Shown here one piece after another: positions 21,896 to 34,800 of a stretch of DNA of 64,000 nt. The DNA is from Bryopsis sp. KO-2023 (Eukaryota > Chlorophyta > Ulvophyceae > Bryopsidales > Bryopsidaceae): assembly GCA_030272585.1 (NCBI GenBank), contig BSYQ01000007.1, positions 4,902,001 through 4,966,000 on the forward strand, written 5' to 3'. The number at the start of each line of letters is the position of its first letter. Positions within the stretch are counted from its first letter, which is position 1. The position numbers and the translations under genes are program-made. The notes beneath the pieces were generated by a model. It saw nothing but the letters and a program-made list of their open reading frames with translations. It made no database searches and was not told where the DNA came from.

Positions 21896-23940
21896 ACATA
21901 GACAGCAGCACATTCCCATCAATAGCTATGATCGTGGCGAACACATCAGGGGTTGGAAACCTCACTAGGCAAAGGAAATGGGACGTGTTGTTTCTTTTCA
22001 AATTCAAGCTAACTGAAAGATTGTAGATTCGTTTTTTACGTTGACACGGATTCGCATCAGTTTCTTCTTTTTTATTCCTGCTGGGGTGTGGCGCCCACTT
22101 TTGAATCAAATAGTTGTGCATTCTTTTTCGATTGCATTTTTTTGTGTTGACCTTTTTTCTTTTTTGCTTCATGATATCTAATATCGCTTTCTATGATCAC
22201 AAGGAGATTTTTTTTTTGCTGTTGGACTATTGATGATGATTGTGTTGTACCTTTTTGAATCGATCCAGTGGCCGTTTCTGTGTAATTTTTTGGGGCGGAG
22301 GTAACCGTCGTATTATTGAGTGCCTCTTCGCGTGGTTATCAGTTAGGAAATGGTGGTGGGAGTTTTGCTGGGACATTGACGGGGTGGCGACTTTGAATCG
22401 CCAGTTTGTATTTATTTTTTCTTCGCCTATCGAAAGGCATTCCCTGGCTCATAAGCGTTCACTCCTGAGCTCAGGATCCTGAGCATTCTCTTTCGGGGTG
22501 TACTGGAAATAATTTCTTGGGACCACCTCGAATTGTGTCTCCGTTTGACGGGAAAAACGGCCAGCTGGACCCATGGAAGCATGCTTTCTGGACAATCCAA
22601 ATCAGCTCAAAACATTGTGGGGAACGCAGAATGTTGCAGGCGCCACATTTGGACCCTGGTGTGATATTAACGAAGAGGCCGTAGAAGAAGCTGGTGGGCA
22701 CAACCGCTTCTGAATTTTCCAGGGTTCCTCCATGAGTACATTTCAAGGACACCTACAGCATTGACAGCCACCTGGTCTTAACTTTAAACCAGCGTAATGC
22801 TAGTACCCGTTTCTCAGAGGAATCTACCAAATTCTGGAATCTCGAAGACGAACAAGCATTTGACACACCAGACTCGGAACGGAAAAGGATTGGGAAAGCA
22901 ATGAGGGCCACCTGATATATCAGTTTTAGAACATAATGAAAGTTTTGGTAGATTCAACAAAGTACTCAAGCCCCTTACAAGCTATTCAAGCAGTGTTTGT
23001 GATTGCAATGTGATTTTGGGTCTTTTTGTGAAGTTCTTCTGATTGTACCAACCCTTCCAATCAACCCTTGAAAACTGTATGTGCTCCACTCGAACTGACC
23101 AGTTTTGAGTCAGATGAACTGTCGAAACTACTCTGAAAGTCAGGTGATGAACGGGGCGAGGTGAACATGTGGATAGGTTCTACCAGCATTCGATTTTGTA
23201 CCTGTGTTTGCACTTCGTTCGAATTGGATTGAACAACGTGACCTCCTCCTTTCTCTGATGTTTGTTATTGGGGATCCCCAAGTAAGACAAGAAAAAACAT
23301 ACCTTTCTTTCTATACTCACAAAGATGAAAGTTCAGTCTTTATTGCAGGTCATCAATTTGTTCAGTTCTTTTCAATCTGGGTATGGATTTTAAACTAAAA
23401 ATTTTTCCCGCTCCACTTCCCACACAATTTCGTTTCTGAATATCACCCTCCCGTGGAACAAATATCACCGTCCCCCTACTTTCATAAAACTGTAGGAAAG
23501 ACTCATCCTTTGCCTGACAGTCCAGCGTTTACACAACAATGGTTTGATCCTTTCTTTGTATAGAACAAAAAGAGAAAGAAAAACGATAGCCCAAATGAAC
23601 CACCACAGCAAGCTTCCCCCCCCCCCCCCCCCCCCCCCCCACCGCTAAAGCAAAATAGAGAACCCTTACAGACGACATTCCAAACAAAAAAAGAATCCCC
23701 CAAACCCTTCCCCCCCCCCACCTCACCCCCCAAATTCCAACCACCCCTTCTTCGATACCCGATTTCTGTTCCTGACAACTGTTCAAAATTTGATAGGCCA
23801 GGATTTCGGCATCTCTCTACCAGTACTTCACCATAACCGCCCAACTTCACAATTCATTTCGAAAAACAACAGGAAAGAAAAATCGACCCTTTTTTTGCCG
23901 TCATGCTTTTTTTTCTTTCCTTTTCTTCCTGGCCAAGACT
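21896..23940. other. Intergenic, tail-to-tail, no supported gene
   Basis: This segment lies between the stops of the cysteine-repeat gene (+) and the DNAJB12-like gene (-), so it holds both 3' UTRs. A frame of 93 codons on the minus strand (22471-22752) has no motif or splice context. A run of 25 C (23616-23640) and a second C-rich patch (23709-23730) produce long artificial frames. No clear poly(A) signal was found. Confidence 0.5.
23616..23640. repeat. C25 homopolymer
   Basis: A pure run of 25 C on the plus strand, the longest C/G run in the window. Similar runs lie at 621-636 (C16), 39824-39840 (G17) and 58635-58650 (C16). Confidence 0.9.
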
Positions 23941-26900
23941 TCATCTCACCAGGACTTGCTCTTGTTGCGAGGGTTTTCTGGAGAAGGTATCGTGCAGCGT
24001 TTTACAGTTGGGGAGCTCTAGGGATTCCGCCTCTTCCTTGCCTTTCCAATATTCAACCCGACTATGTTTTCGTCGTTCTTCGTTACATTGCACCTGGAGG
24101 TACCGTTTCACTGTGGACTCCACCTGATCGAATTCACGAGAGAAAGAAAAAACTCCTCTTCAATTCGTTTTCTTCCCGACTCATGATGATGTTTTCATTT
24201 AAAAAAGGGACTAAAAAAAAACAATGCGCAGTAGGACCAACTTTCGAAAAGCTAAGGTGGAGAATCTCCTCCAGAAAAAAGAAACTGAAAAACACACACA
24301 GCTCAGCTTTGGGGATGTTTGTTCTGACCATTTCCCTTGTAAAAGACTGGAATTAGACACACACACACACACACACAGACACACAATTGTCGATTGTGGG
24401 GAATTTGGGAAAGATCAAGTCTTTCATGGGCATTCACCTCGGATTCTATTTTGCCTCGCTGATAGCTCCGCACCGGGTAGTCCCTGTTGAACTGTGTTTT
24501 ATCCTTGACGAAAAAAACGATGCCATACCGTCGAGTGCGTATGTCCTGACGATATACCCGGTCCTGATTGAGACTGTACGGAGCACCAGGCTCAGGACTT
24601 CCCAGAAAAGTGAATGCCAACAAGAACAGCACAGGGATGAACTGCAGGAGACCCCCGATCCCTCCAGGTGTTTGATTTCGGTGGGTATCTCTGTTTTGCT
24701 CCTGGGGATGGTATTGCCTTCTTCGGGCATTGCCGAAGTGAGTTCGATAGACCCTCCCATTTCCATGCATGGGGAAGCCGCCCCTGGAAGACAGCATTCA
24801 AAAACAACCGTCATTTCCGACCACCAAGGATAGATATGTCTATCTGAACCTGCCAGTCCAGTTTTTTCAGGTTCCCCTAATTCCAACCCTCTTTTGGAAA
24901 AAAATCGAAAAAAAAAAAGAAACAAAATCCGGAAATCAGAGCAAAAAGGCGATTTGTGGAAGTTGCTGGAAGTTGCTGCTTACCCGAAAAACATGTTAAA
25001 AATTTCTTGAGGGTCGATTTCATCTGCGTAGTATTGGGGACCTTGGGCAGCAGCTGCTTGAGCTCGATCCTCAAATCCATATCGGTCATAATTTGCCCGT
25101 TTCTCAGGATCGCTCAAACAAGAAAACGCTCGCGAAACACCTGAAATAGAAAGACAAAATGAATAAAGACGACTTAGAAAAAGGGACTCCCCTGAGTCGA
25201 ATTGAAACCTTTCTCCACTCCAGAATGCAACAGAATTGGGAAAAAAATTCCTTGCATTCCACGTGGTCGCACTTCAATCATAGTTGAAGGATTGGTAACA
25301 AAATACAGCTGTGGGGCTAGAAACAGGAGCGTATTTCTTTGAAAACCTTTTCGCATCTTAACACAACACACCTTTGAAAGCCTCCTCTGCCCCAGGGGCG
25401 CTATTTTTATCAGGATGGAGTTTCAATGCAAGCTGTCAGTGCACAAGACAACAAAAGCAAAAAAAAAAAAAACGGGTTAGAAATTACAAGAGGAAACAAA
25501 ATTCTTCAGCGGTGGTGATGATTTTTTTTTTCGCCTTTAAATGTCAACATGTGTGTGGGACAAAAAAGAAAAAAAATGGGTTTTTTGGTTCTCTTTTTTT
25601 TAACTCAAATCCAGAAGAGTTGCCCCAAAAACTTCAAAACAGAAATTTGAAGGGGGACCAGGAAAAAGTGCGATCAACTCATGTTTTCTGGAAAAAATCC
25701 CTGATATTCCCTGATATTGCTATATCAAAATTTTAACACGTTTTTTTCTCTTTTCTTCTCAAAGAGGGGGGGGGGGGTGCGGGGATAAAAAAATTAAAAT
25801 AAAATTGGACGACCACCTTTTTGTAAGCCCTCTTTATATCATCATCCGAAGACTCTTTTGAAATGGCGAGAATATCATAGAAATCTTTGGACTTTCTTAT
25901 CCGCTGAACCAATTCAATCTGCTCCTTGGTCGCCTTCAAACAATACCTCCATTCAGAAGAAGAATTTGATAATGTCTCACCCCTCTCTAGTTAGTTTCTT
26001 CAACCAAATCCATGTTCTAAAAGAAAAAAAAAGGAGGGGGGGGGGGGGGCGAATATCCTATTCCCCATGTTTGCACTTTTCAATTTGTCAACCACCTTCA
26101 CCACATGGATCCAGTCACTACATTTTGTCAAAAAGAAAACGATGCTTACTCAGGCGAAACCCCACTACCATACGGTGCTCAAAAGTGGCCAAAAAAGATC
26201 ACAATTTTTTCTGTGCGATAAGATATTCTGTGTGACCTTTTCCGGCGTTTTGAAAAATGTAATAATTTTGCAACCTTGTTTTGTTTTGGTGTTACGTCCC
26301 ACAGTATTTACTAATTTTGAACCTTTTTTTTGTTGGTTCTGGAATGCATTCAAGTCGAAGGAATTTTTTTTCTTCCAGTGCCCTCCCCACAATTTGCAAA
26401 CCCTAGTAATCTGGACGTGAAAAGCAACACCTTCGGTCTGGATGAATCAGAGGATGATTGAGGTGCGTTTCTCTGCCGCAATCTTTCGGCTGCGGCTGCA
26501 GATGTAGTCGTTCCAGTGCTGGTGGAAGGCCCTGCAGCAGCTTTCCGAGGAGAGAGTTTTCGCAGGAACAAGCGTACCTGATGTTTTTTTCAATTACAAA
26601 TCCACAGCATACACACACAGCAAAACCACCCTCAGCACCCACAAAACGCAAAGGGAAAACGTTCAGAAAAAAAATGAAAAAATAGAAAAATAGAAAAAAA
26701 ATAATAAATGAGAATAGAACTAAATAAAAGTTAAACAGGAGCATCAGAAAGGCTGTCGAATGAATGAGCAAGAGGGGGTGAGGCACGCTCAATATAATCT
26801 TTTTCATGGATGTTTTCAAAAACTGGTACCTCTTCTCCACAAACTTGTGCTTTGAAATTCAAAAACTTTAAAAATAAAAATAAAACAGCTCGATGCCCAA

Positions 26901-27138
26901 CTATTTTAACTATAAACTCAACTATTTTCAGCTTTTCTTTATTTAATTTTGCGGGAAATAACCCTCTCCACAGGCAAAGTAAACGTTCAAGGGACAAAAA
27001 AAGCACCTCGTCGCATTCGCACAGTTTCTTGGCTTTTTGAGCGAACCTCTCCGCCTTTTCCAAGTCTTTGGCCTGGAGAGCTTTTTCTGCGATGGACAAG
27101 CAACGCAGAGCCTCTTCCTTGTTCGCCACGCCCGACAT
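23941..27138 (-). CDS. DNAJB12/DNAJB14-type ER membrane J protein, 7 exons
   Basis: This family anchors a cytosolic J domain at the ER membrane and recruits Hsp70 for quality control of membrane proteins. The exons in gene order are 27007-27138, 26431-26577, 25817-25933, 25372-25432, 24984-25140, 24438-24783 and 23941-24123; phases close to 380 residues. The N-terminus (KEEALRCLSIAEKALQAKD) matches the helical start of the family. The J domain spans about 110-175, with HPD inside LKLHPDKN and a typical DPEKRANYDRYG end. A Gly/Ala/Gln-rich part follows, then one transmembrane segment (LLQFIPVLFLLAFTFLG, about 250-266) and the DUF1977-type C-terminal domain. Introns contain an AC microsatellite (24357-24385) and G/C runs. 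The paralogue choice (B12 or B14) cannot be made, and probably one gene covers both. Confidence 0.93.
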
Positions 27139-28849
27139 AACCCTTAGTCAAGCTTCCTGCATTTTGATGCAACCCAAAACAAACAGAAGTTCAATTTTTC
27201 GTCGGGCGATAACACCGCGATTCCCCCCCCTCCAGCGTTGCTCGCCCTCCCCCCTTCCGTGGTCTAATTTCTCCAAAAATTCGCTGAACTGAAGCCAGTA
27301 ACCAAGGAATTAACGTGAAGAGGCCAGCCAATCGCTAAGTGGTGCCCCTGGACAAAGCAATACTCCCACAAGAAAAAAAAAATACTCGCAAGGTTAACCC
27401 GACCAGGGAAAAAATCAGGGAAGAGGATTTTTACCTGACGATAGACGCTTTCTCGCTCAGAGTTTTCCAAACAACCACTTGATAAAAGGAACAGGTGAAC
27501 CCCCTCCAAAGAGTGAAAAAAACGCCAATCTTTTCCTAGCTAGCCAGACTTCCTGCTCCTTTTTACTTTTCAGACGCCAACGGCCGAAATATTTTGGTTT
27601 TTTTCCCTCCTTCTCGAGTCGAAAATTTGCAGCTCGCCCACGTCCGTCCAGTCGAAAAAGCAAGCGCGATTTTTTTTTCGAAGGAGGGCAGTTTTGTCAC
27701 CAGAAAGAAACTGCAAATGAAAAGTAGGACACGTTTCGCACATTAGTCATGATCACCCCCTCGAAAAAGAACAGAAACTAGTCATGCATTTGTCATCAGT
27801 ACATTATACCAGAAACTCACGCCTGAGGAAAGCCGGTTCCGTTCATGCGTGTGTGGCTGAAGGGGATTTTGGGGCCGTGACACTCTTCCAGAAAGCGCTT
27901 TGAAAACGAATACGTTCGGAAAGCTTGGCGGGGAAGTATGGAGCTTTCCTCTGTGAAGCCGTTATGTCGGATGTGCGGCGGCTTTCGACCACCAAGGACG
28001 TCGGCGCGGATGCATTTTGTCAGAAAACCGGGCGTCCTGCTTCCAAAACGAAATTTTGGTTTCGATTTGAGGCCTGCGTGAGTATAGTTCTTTCTGACGC
28101 TGTGATCCAGCAGCCACTGTAAAATAGTTGACCCCCCAAAAATAAATACATATCTGTTTGGAAACGTCCGAAAAAAAATGAAGGCAAGAAAATATCTGGG
28201 GGGGATATTTGTGCATGTGTCAGTTTTGTTTTAGTATTTTTTCTTGAACCTTCATTTTAATTCCACCATTTGTGGGAAAAAATTACTTTTTTTCCAGAAC
28301 CAACATCAAGTTTATTTTTGAGTTCCAGGTTAAATTGTTATGCAGAAGGGTTCAATTTATCAAAAAATTAAAATAAAAATGAATGTCGTCATGTTAAACT
28401 CATTATTTTAGGAATGGTTCAATTTCTTGTTTTCTTGTTTTCTAAAATAATGCGCGAGACCTGACGACAGGAAAAACACAACAGTAGTTTTTTCACCTGA
28501 TTGATTCAAAACATGCGTACATGAAGTTTTGGAGTGAAAAAGAAAGAAAAAAAACGTTTTTCAATTTCTTGATATTCTAAGTGACTAGTTTTGTCAGTTT
28601 TGGATCCTGCAATCATTTCTTTTGCGTTAAATTGATGGATTTTTCACAGCATCTTTTGACAATAAAATATCATGTTATTTGACCCAATAGAAAAAGCAGT
28701 TACAGCCAGACAGTCAAAAAAGGTGAAATCACATTCAATGCAAAAAACCCTGACATTCATAATTTCTTTTTTTTTGTTTCTTGTACACAAAAAATATGTA
28801 TATTTTTTTCTACTTGCCTCTTCTCAGGGGCAGGAGGCTGTGCGTACGA
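27139..28849. promoter_or_regulatory. Divergent region between DNAJB12-like and SAP/ligase genes
   Basis: This 1.7-kb stretch separates two divergent starts. A likely 5' exon of the plus-strand gene ends at a strong GTGAGTATAG donor (28078). The frame starting at ATG 27964 before it ends in phase 0 and does not match the phase-2 entry at 28828, so I treat it as 5' UTR. The acceptor CTTCTCAG ends at 28827. The rest is AT-rich and shows no gene. Confidence 0.45.
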
Positions 28850-31800
28850 ATGACCCCCCTTCAAGCCACCCCATCGAATACGATCACGGAAGTTTTGTGG
28901 GGGATGACCATCCCAGAATTGAAGAAAATACTTAGAAAAAGCGAAGCTCCTTCCAGCGGCTCCAAAGCAAACCTGATCGCTAGAGTGATTTCCTTGGCTG
29001 AGGCCAACGACGATCTTCTGCACGAACTCATGCCGGAGGGTTCCCACGATCGAGAAGAATTTCTCTCCAAATCGAAACCTGCACAATCCGTGCCAGCCAC
29101 CCAGTCCATCGCGAATTCCAGCGTCCGCTCCCCGGCCGCTTCTACGGATAACATGGTTTTGCTGGATGAGCTCAGTCAGCGGACGGTGGCGGAGCTGCGA
29201 GAGGATCTGCAAAGCTTGGGGATGCCATCTTCGGGGAGGAAAATGGATTTGGTGATGCGATTGGCGGCCGCGATGCAGGATACGCGATTGGAGGAGAAGA
29301 AGAAAGTCGGGGGGAAAGAGGGCGCTTTGGCGGAGAAGCTACTGACGTTGCAAGGCATGACGATGGCTGGATTGATAGCGTTTTTGGAGGACCGGTGAGG
29401 ATTTCTTGGCCGAAACACGACGGGGGGGGGGGGTATTGACCAAAGAATGAAAGCTGTGGTGATTACGATAGACATTACCAAGGCTGAATATAATATTGCC
29501 AACCTGGGCCTCAACCCAAAGAAAAGAAAGGAGAATCCACCTCTATAGTGATGGTCGAACTGTCCAATCCTTGATCAAAGGGTTTTATGCACTCACTGGA
29601 CCACATGCTTGGAAATTGCTGGAGATATCGTTTCTGTTATCGGTACCGTTTGTTTAGAGGGGAGGGGGGCAGAAAGAGGGTAGTCCAGTGGGTGTGAAAA
29701 GCTCCAGAGGGTTTTTGATTTTGACCGGCTGTTCGGCAGGGGTAATGCTACGGTTCATAACCTCACTCAAGCCCAGTTGCTGGAAAAATGCCAGCGCGAA
29801 GTCCAAAGGGAATTCTACCAAAGCGGAGAGAGAATTTCACGGAACGATTTCGAAGCCTTGTTGAATCGCCAGGTCGAAACGAGACGGCCTGAGTGTTATT
29901 CTGTGATGGAAATCAGGAAGGTGGGCGATTTCTGTCAATGGGAATGCAAGTTTCTGGAGTTTCAATAAGATGGTACAAAATGAATGTTGATTTTTGAATT
30001 CCCTGAAGGTTTCTCTTGTGTAAGAAAATTATGGTTTTCTGCTACTGTCGTTTTGGGAAAAAGGCTACGATGCAAGGATGTGGATTTCTCTTAGGTAAAC
30101 ACACGAAACAAAAAAAGCGTAGAGGGAGGGAAAAAAAAAAGAACCTTAGTGTGAAATGAAAAAAAGAAGAAAAAGGAGAGTGACATAATGCTGCGTGCAA
30201 TTTTTCAGCGTTTGAGAGATTTGAACGAGAGTGTGGAGGGGACGCGAGCTGAATTGGCCCCGAGACTGGAAGCAGCTGTGGAGAGGTGCCACAAAATCAC
30301 AGATGCCGTCACGATTCGATTAGATGCCTTGGCAGAAGAGTGGTTTCAAAATACCACCAAGGATTGTGAGGAGGGCACGCTTCTGGATGGATTGGATGAA
30401 ATGGAGGTAAGTTTTTCTTCTGTCTTCCCTGGGGGTGCGTGGAGAGACGCTGTTTTCTGGCTTCAGAAAACTGCTAGCTATGTGCATTCCAGAATAAAAT
30501 GGCCTTAAAAAGTCGACTAAGAACTGCATGAAATCCGTGCTACTGGAGACCTGCAGCTGGAATGCATGTGGGATTCTAGGTTTTGCTTTTTTTTCCTCTG
30601 GTGTTTAGTTGATGTTTGGAATTTCAACTGGTAGGTTGATGAAGTGGAGACTCAACTGAGGCGACGGAGCTTGAAGCCGCTTGGGAATGTGGAGGAAAGC
30701 CGCAGGTTACTGAGAACGGCCCTATCTGTGGAATTGGGAATCAGCAGCAAAGCCTTGGCCGATCTTGCCACTTCTCTCATTGACAAGGTACTTCAGCCCC
30801 CCACCTGATCACCCCCCCCCCCCCCGCAGGGAAAATGGCATTTGTGAGCAAACGTAAAAAATCCTCTGTGAAAAATTGTTTCATCATCAGATCTTGATGT
30901 CCTGCTGTTGTAGTAAGGTTTTCCGAATGGCTAACTTTGAACGGCTTGTTTTCCCACTCTTCTTTTTTCGTGTTGCTCTTTCCACTTTTTATTCAACATT
31001 GATCAATTCCCACTGTTGGAATCCGCTGTGGACCAGGTTTACACCCTCACGGAGCCAGCGATTCGAATGCTGCTGGACATGGACCCCCACGCCCGATTGT
31101 CGACCACTCGAAAGAGGGAGTGCTGTGATGTGATCATCCTGAGGTTGGCTCCACGGCTGATGGACATTTTCGACAGAGAAATCCAAGTCGAGGAGGCCTC
31201 GAGGCAAAGCATCGGAGAACTGAAAGATGACCCCATGCGGCTGGAGCGAGAATTAGCGGAGGCAGAATCGATGGTATGGTTTAAAGAAGGAAATTTTGAA
31301 AAAAAAACCTATAAAAAGTAAAACAAGGCTGTGTTTTTTTTCCCCTCCAATTTTTCGCTGCACTAAAACTTTTGACGAAAGCTAATCACGGTTCCTATTC
31401 TCTGTTTTTTTTTGTATTTTTTTCAGGACCCCTCAATGACAATAGCAGTGGTGTTTGGAGGAGGTGGCGATGCCATCAGTGATTCGCTGGCTTCACTCCG
31501 TTGTCTGCTGGACCAGCTCCAAACGGCAAAATATCACGTAGGGGAAAATGTGGAAAACGATCCTCCGAACAAGAAGAAGAAATCCATCAGTGATGGTGCC
31601 TTGGCGGGCGTACAAGTGATTCCATATCTTATGAACGAGGAGCAACGCATGTATCGATTAACAGCAGCGAATGCCTTTAGTTTAGACGAAGCTTCGATTC
31701 GAAACGGGGCCATCCCTGTGGGCGCAGCCCTGGTCGGAGATTTGACGGTGAGGCTTTTTCTCGTGTGTGGATGTGATTCGCTGTAAGGACGTTATCTTTT

Positions 31801-34800
31801 TTCCCTTCTAAAATAAAATCGTGGGGGGAAAAAAAGGATGGGAAACCCTTCCATGCCAAGAAAATATGTGTTCAATCTGCGAGGGAGCTTTCGACTTGAT
31901 TGATCGATTTCTCTTTTTTTTTGTCACATTGGATGAGTTTGGCCTCCAAAAAGCTCATTTTTGAAAACTTGGAGGGAAAGGAAAGACGAAAGGCTTTTTA
32001 TTTCGTCGATGAATGCAGGATACGTTGATTTGGTTTGATCTTACTTTTGTTCATTGATTCTTGGACACTTGTTGGTAACCGTTCAGGAATGGATTTTAGG
32101 ACTGGGTGAGCGAGATGAAAGAAGTGGATTTGGTTTTCCCCTTGATCCATGGAGCCATGGCAACAGCTGGGGAATTCCGAGAGGCCATCGATGCGTTGGA
32201 AGCCCCCTGTTTAGGAACTAGCGGAGAGGCAGCGGCAACAGCCACCGACAAATTCCGGTATGTTGCCTAACCCCCCTTAGATGCATTATCCAAAATTCAC
32301 CAGCACAGCAACATCCTTTTGTGGGTAGGTTGCTTCGCTTTCTCCCCAAAGAAATAATGTATCTATAATGCATAATAATGTATCCAAACCTGTGCAGGGT
32401 TTTCGAAATCCTTCAAGAGAAGCGTTTTCCATTGCTTCCGATTTTCCCAATGACGAAGAAAGATCTGGAGGATGCGGAGGCCTGGTACCAAGCGTTCGTT
32501 CGATGGTGTCAGGGAAATGGGTATGATTTGGCGACCTCCAAATTCGTCATAAAATCTGCCAACAGGGGGGCTGCAACCACGGGGGAATCGGCTCCCTTGG
32601 AAGCTGGAGAAGCTATTGGGGTGGCCCGGAATCTGCTTTCGGACGGGTTGGAGGATTCGCTGGTTTTGGAGGAATATGTGGCGACTAATCGAGCTGCAGA
32701 ATTCGAATGCTGGGTTATAGACACCCAAGGTGAGTGTTTTAAGAAAAGTGTCCTGAAGAAAAACAGATATGGATCAGCAGGTTATGAAAGGTGAATAAAT
32801 CCTTGCTCTGATTATGTAATCATTATGCTTCTGTTTTTATACTGTTCATGTTTTTCTTTTCACCCGCTTGTTGGAGCCAAATGTTCGTAGATTTTACCAC
32901 CGTGTTTTTTCATTTCTGGTAAGAAATGAGATGGGTAGTGATGAAAATGAAGGGAAAAATCCACTTTGATACTTATCCTTTTTTTGCGCCCTTGGCGAAT
33001 CGTGATGTTTGCAGAGGGGCCCATAGCGTTGCTGCCCACAGAAATCGAGCACCCCCCATCTGAATTGATCCGGCCTCTGGCCAGCACCAAACGCCACCAC
33101 ACGCCTGCAAGAATGGACTTGGACAAGATCCAGTCCATTCGAATGGCGGCTGTGGGGGTTTTCAAAGCATGCGGGCTGCGCGATTTCGCAAGGATCCAAG
33201 GTTTGATGATGATGGACAACTCTCCGGAAGCCAGGAAAGTGAAAATTTTGCCCCCTGTGCCTCGGCCGATCCCCAAAGGGGTCTACAAAGAAGAGCTGGA
33301 CGAAGAGGATTCATCACCAGGTGCGTCATGTGTTGGTTTTAAGCAATTCCATTTGGTATTTGCTGAAAACTTCTTTTTTGCCAGGTGAAGATGTAGGTGT
33401 GCGGGTGGTTTGTTTGGGGGGAGGGGGGGGGAGGGAGAGGAGGATTGCATTATATTATATTGTTTTTTGGGTTTTTTTTCGGTATAAGAAAAGGGATATT
33501 AGAGAATGGTGTGTTTGAAATGAACTTCGCTGGACTCCATTGAACGGTGTTTTTTTTTCTCTTTCAGAATTTGAGGCTGCCCTGAACGATGTTTGGGCGG
33601 AGCATGTGAAAGAAGTGAACGAAGCGATCGAAGAGTGGGAAACCACTGAGGAGGACCCACTCGCATTGGAATTCAAAAAATGGCTGTTCACTGAGGAGCC
33701 CTGCGAAGGAATTGACCCAGAAAATTTGCCGGATCCAGTTCCCGAAATGAAAGAATATCGGTGAGCGAGGTTCAACTCGATTATCAATTTTCTGTTTTTT
33801 TTCATGTTTTTTTTCTTTCTGATTCATAACGCTCTCGTGTTTTAGCTCCTTTTTTTTCGTATTTTCAAAGGAATATAACAGGCCATAAGAATGTCAGAGG
33901 AAACCCCCTCCCCCGTCCCCTTTTTTTAGGCCATTTTTTTTTCTCTTTTTCTTTCTGTGTGTGTTAAATGAGGCAATTTTAATCCTGAAAGATCCAACTT
34001 TTCATTTCGAAGAGATCGACGACCTGGTCCCATTGTCGAAGATTTTTCGGACGTCGATGCCTTCGTTGAGCAATTGAACCAGGAGCCGGACGTGCCTGTG
34101 GATTACGAGGATTTATGCACAGGCTCCAACTACACCGTGGTGGTTACAGATGTCAATCTGTCCGGTAGCTTCCAGTCCAGTAGCTTGCTATTTCAGCAAG
34201 TGAGTGATGGTGGTGTTTCGTTCGTCCAAAGCATCCAGCTTCTGGGCGATCGATTTTGTATGTATGTGTGTGTGAAGCTTATGTATCAAATGCATGTGCA
34301 TGCTATTTCTATCAACAGCTGGTTTACCCCCACGTCGAAAACGCATTCATCCTAAGAAGATTCATACGAATTTCACTTCACGAAAAACATAGACTCCATG
34401 ACTTGGCAACACAATCCCTGTTCAAACGGCTCTGGTCCCCCTCCAGATGACCTTGCTTTTGTATCTTGATTGAGTCGTTACATGACTGTGTGTGTCAGGC
34501 GGCCTGCGTAGGACTGTCACACTCTTCCCTTCTTCGACATTTCGTCAATCTGGCTTTGGCAAGAGCTGGTCTGGACCCCCTGACCAGCTTGCCGCCTGAA
34601 CCGAAGCTCTGGAATCCTCTGTTCAATGATCTGTATCCCAAAGAACAGGGCACTGATGATGTGGATGATGATGACGAAGATGAGGCGGATGAGGTTGGTC
34701 GATTTTTGATCCAATCTAGCTGTGCGGGGATATCAAGTTTGCACTCTTGCATTGCGGCCAGTGGGCACGATAAGAGTCTGACATGCAGGAATCAAGCATG

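Noticed and set aside
23503-23850. Gly-rich minus-strand frame of 115 codons
   Set aside because: Created by the C25 run and neighbouring C-rich sequence.
27925-28077. Coding first exon for the SAP/ligase gene
   Set aside because: A good donor follows, but its phase does not match the entry at 28828, so it is treated as possible 5' UTR.
34319-34450. Possible exon between 34199 and 34499 in the ligase-like gene
   Set aside because: Direct splicing of FQQ to AACVGLSHS matches the plant ligase and keeps phase; the insert would disrupt it.
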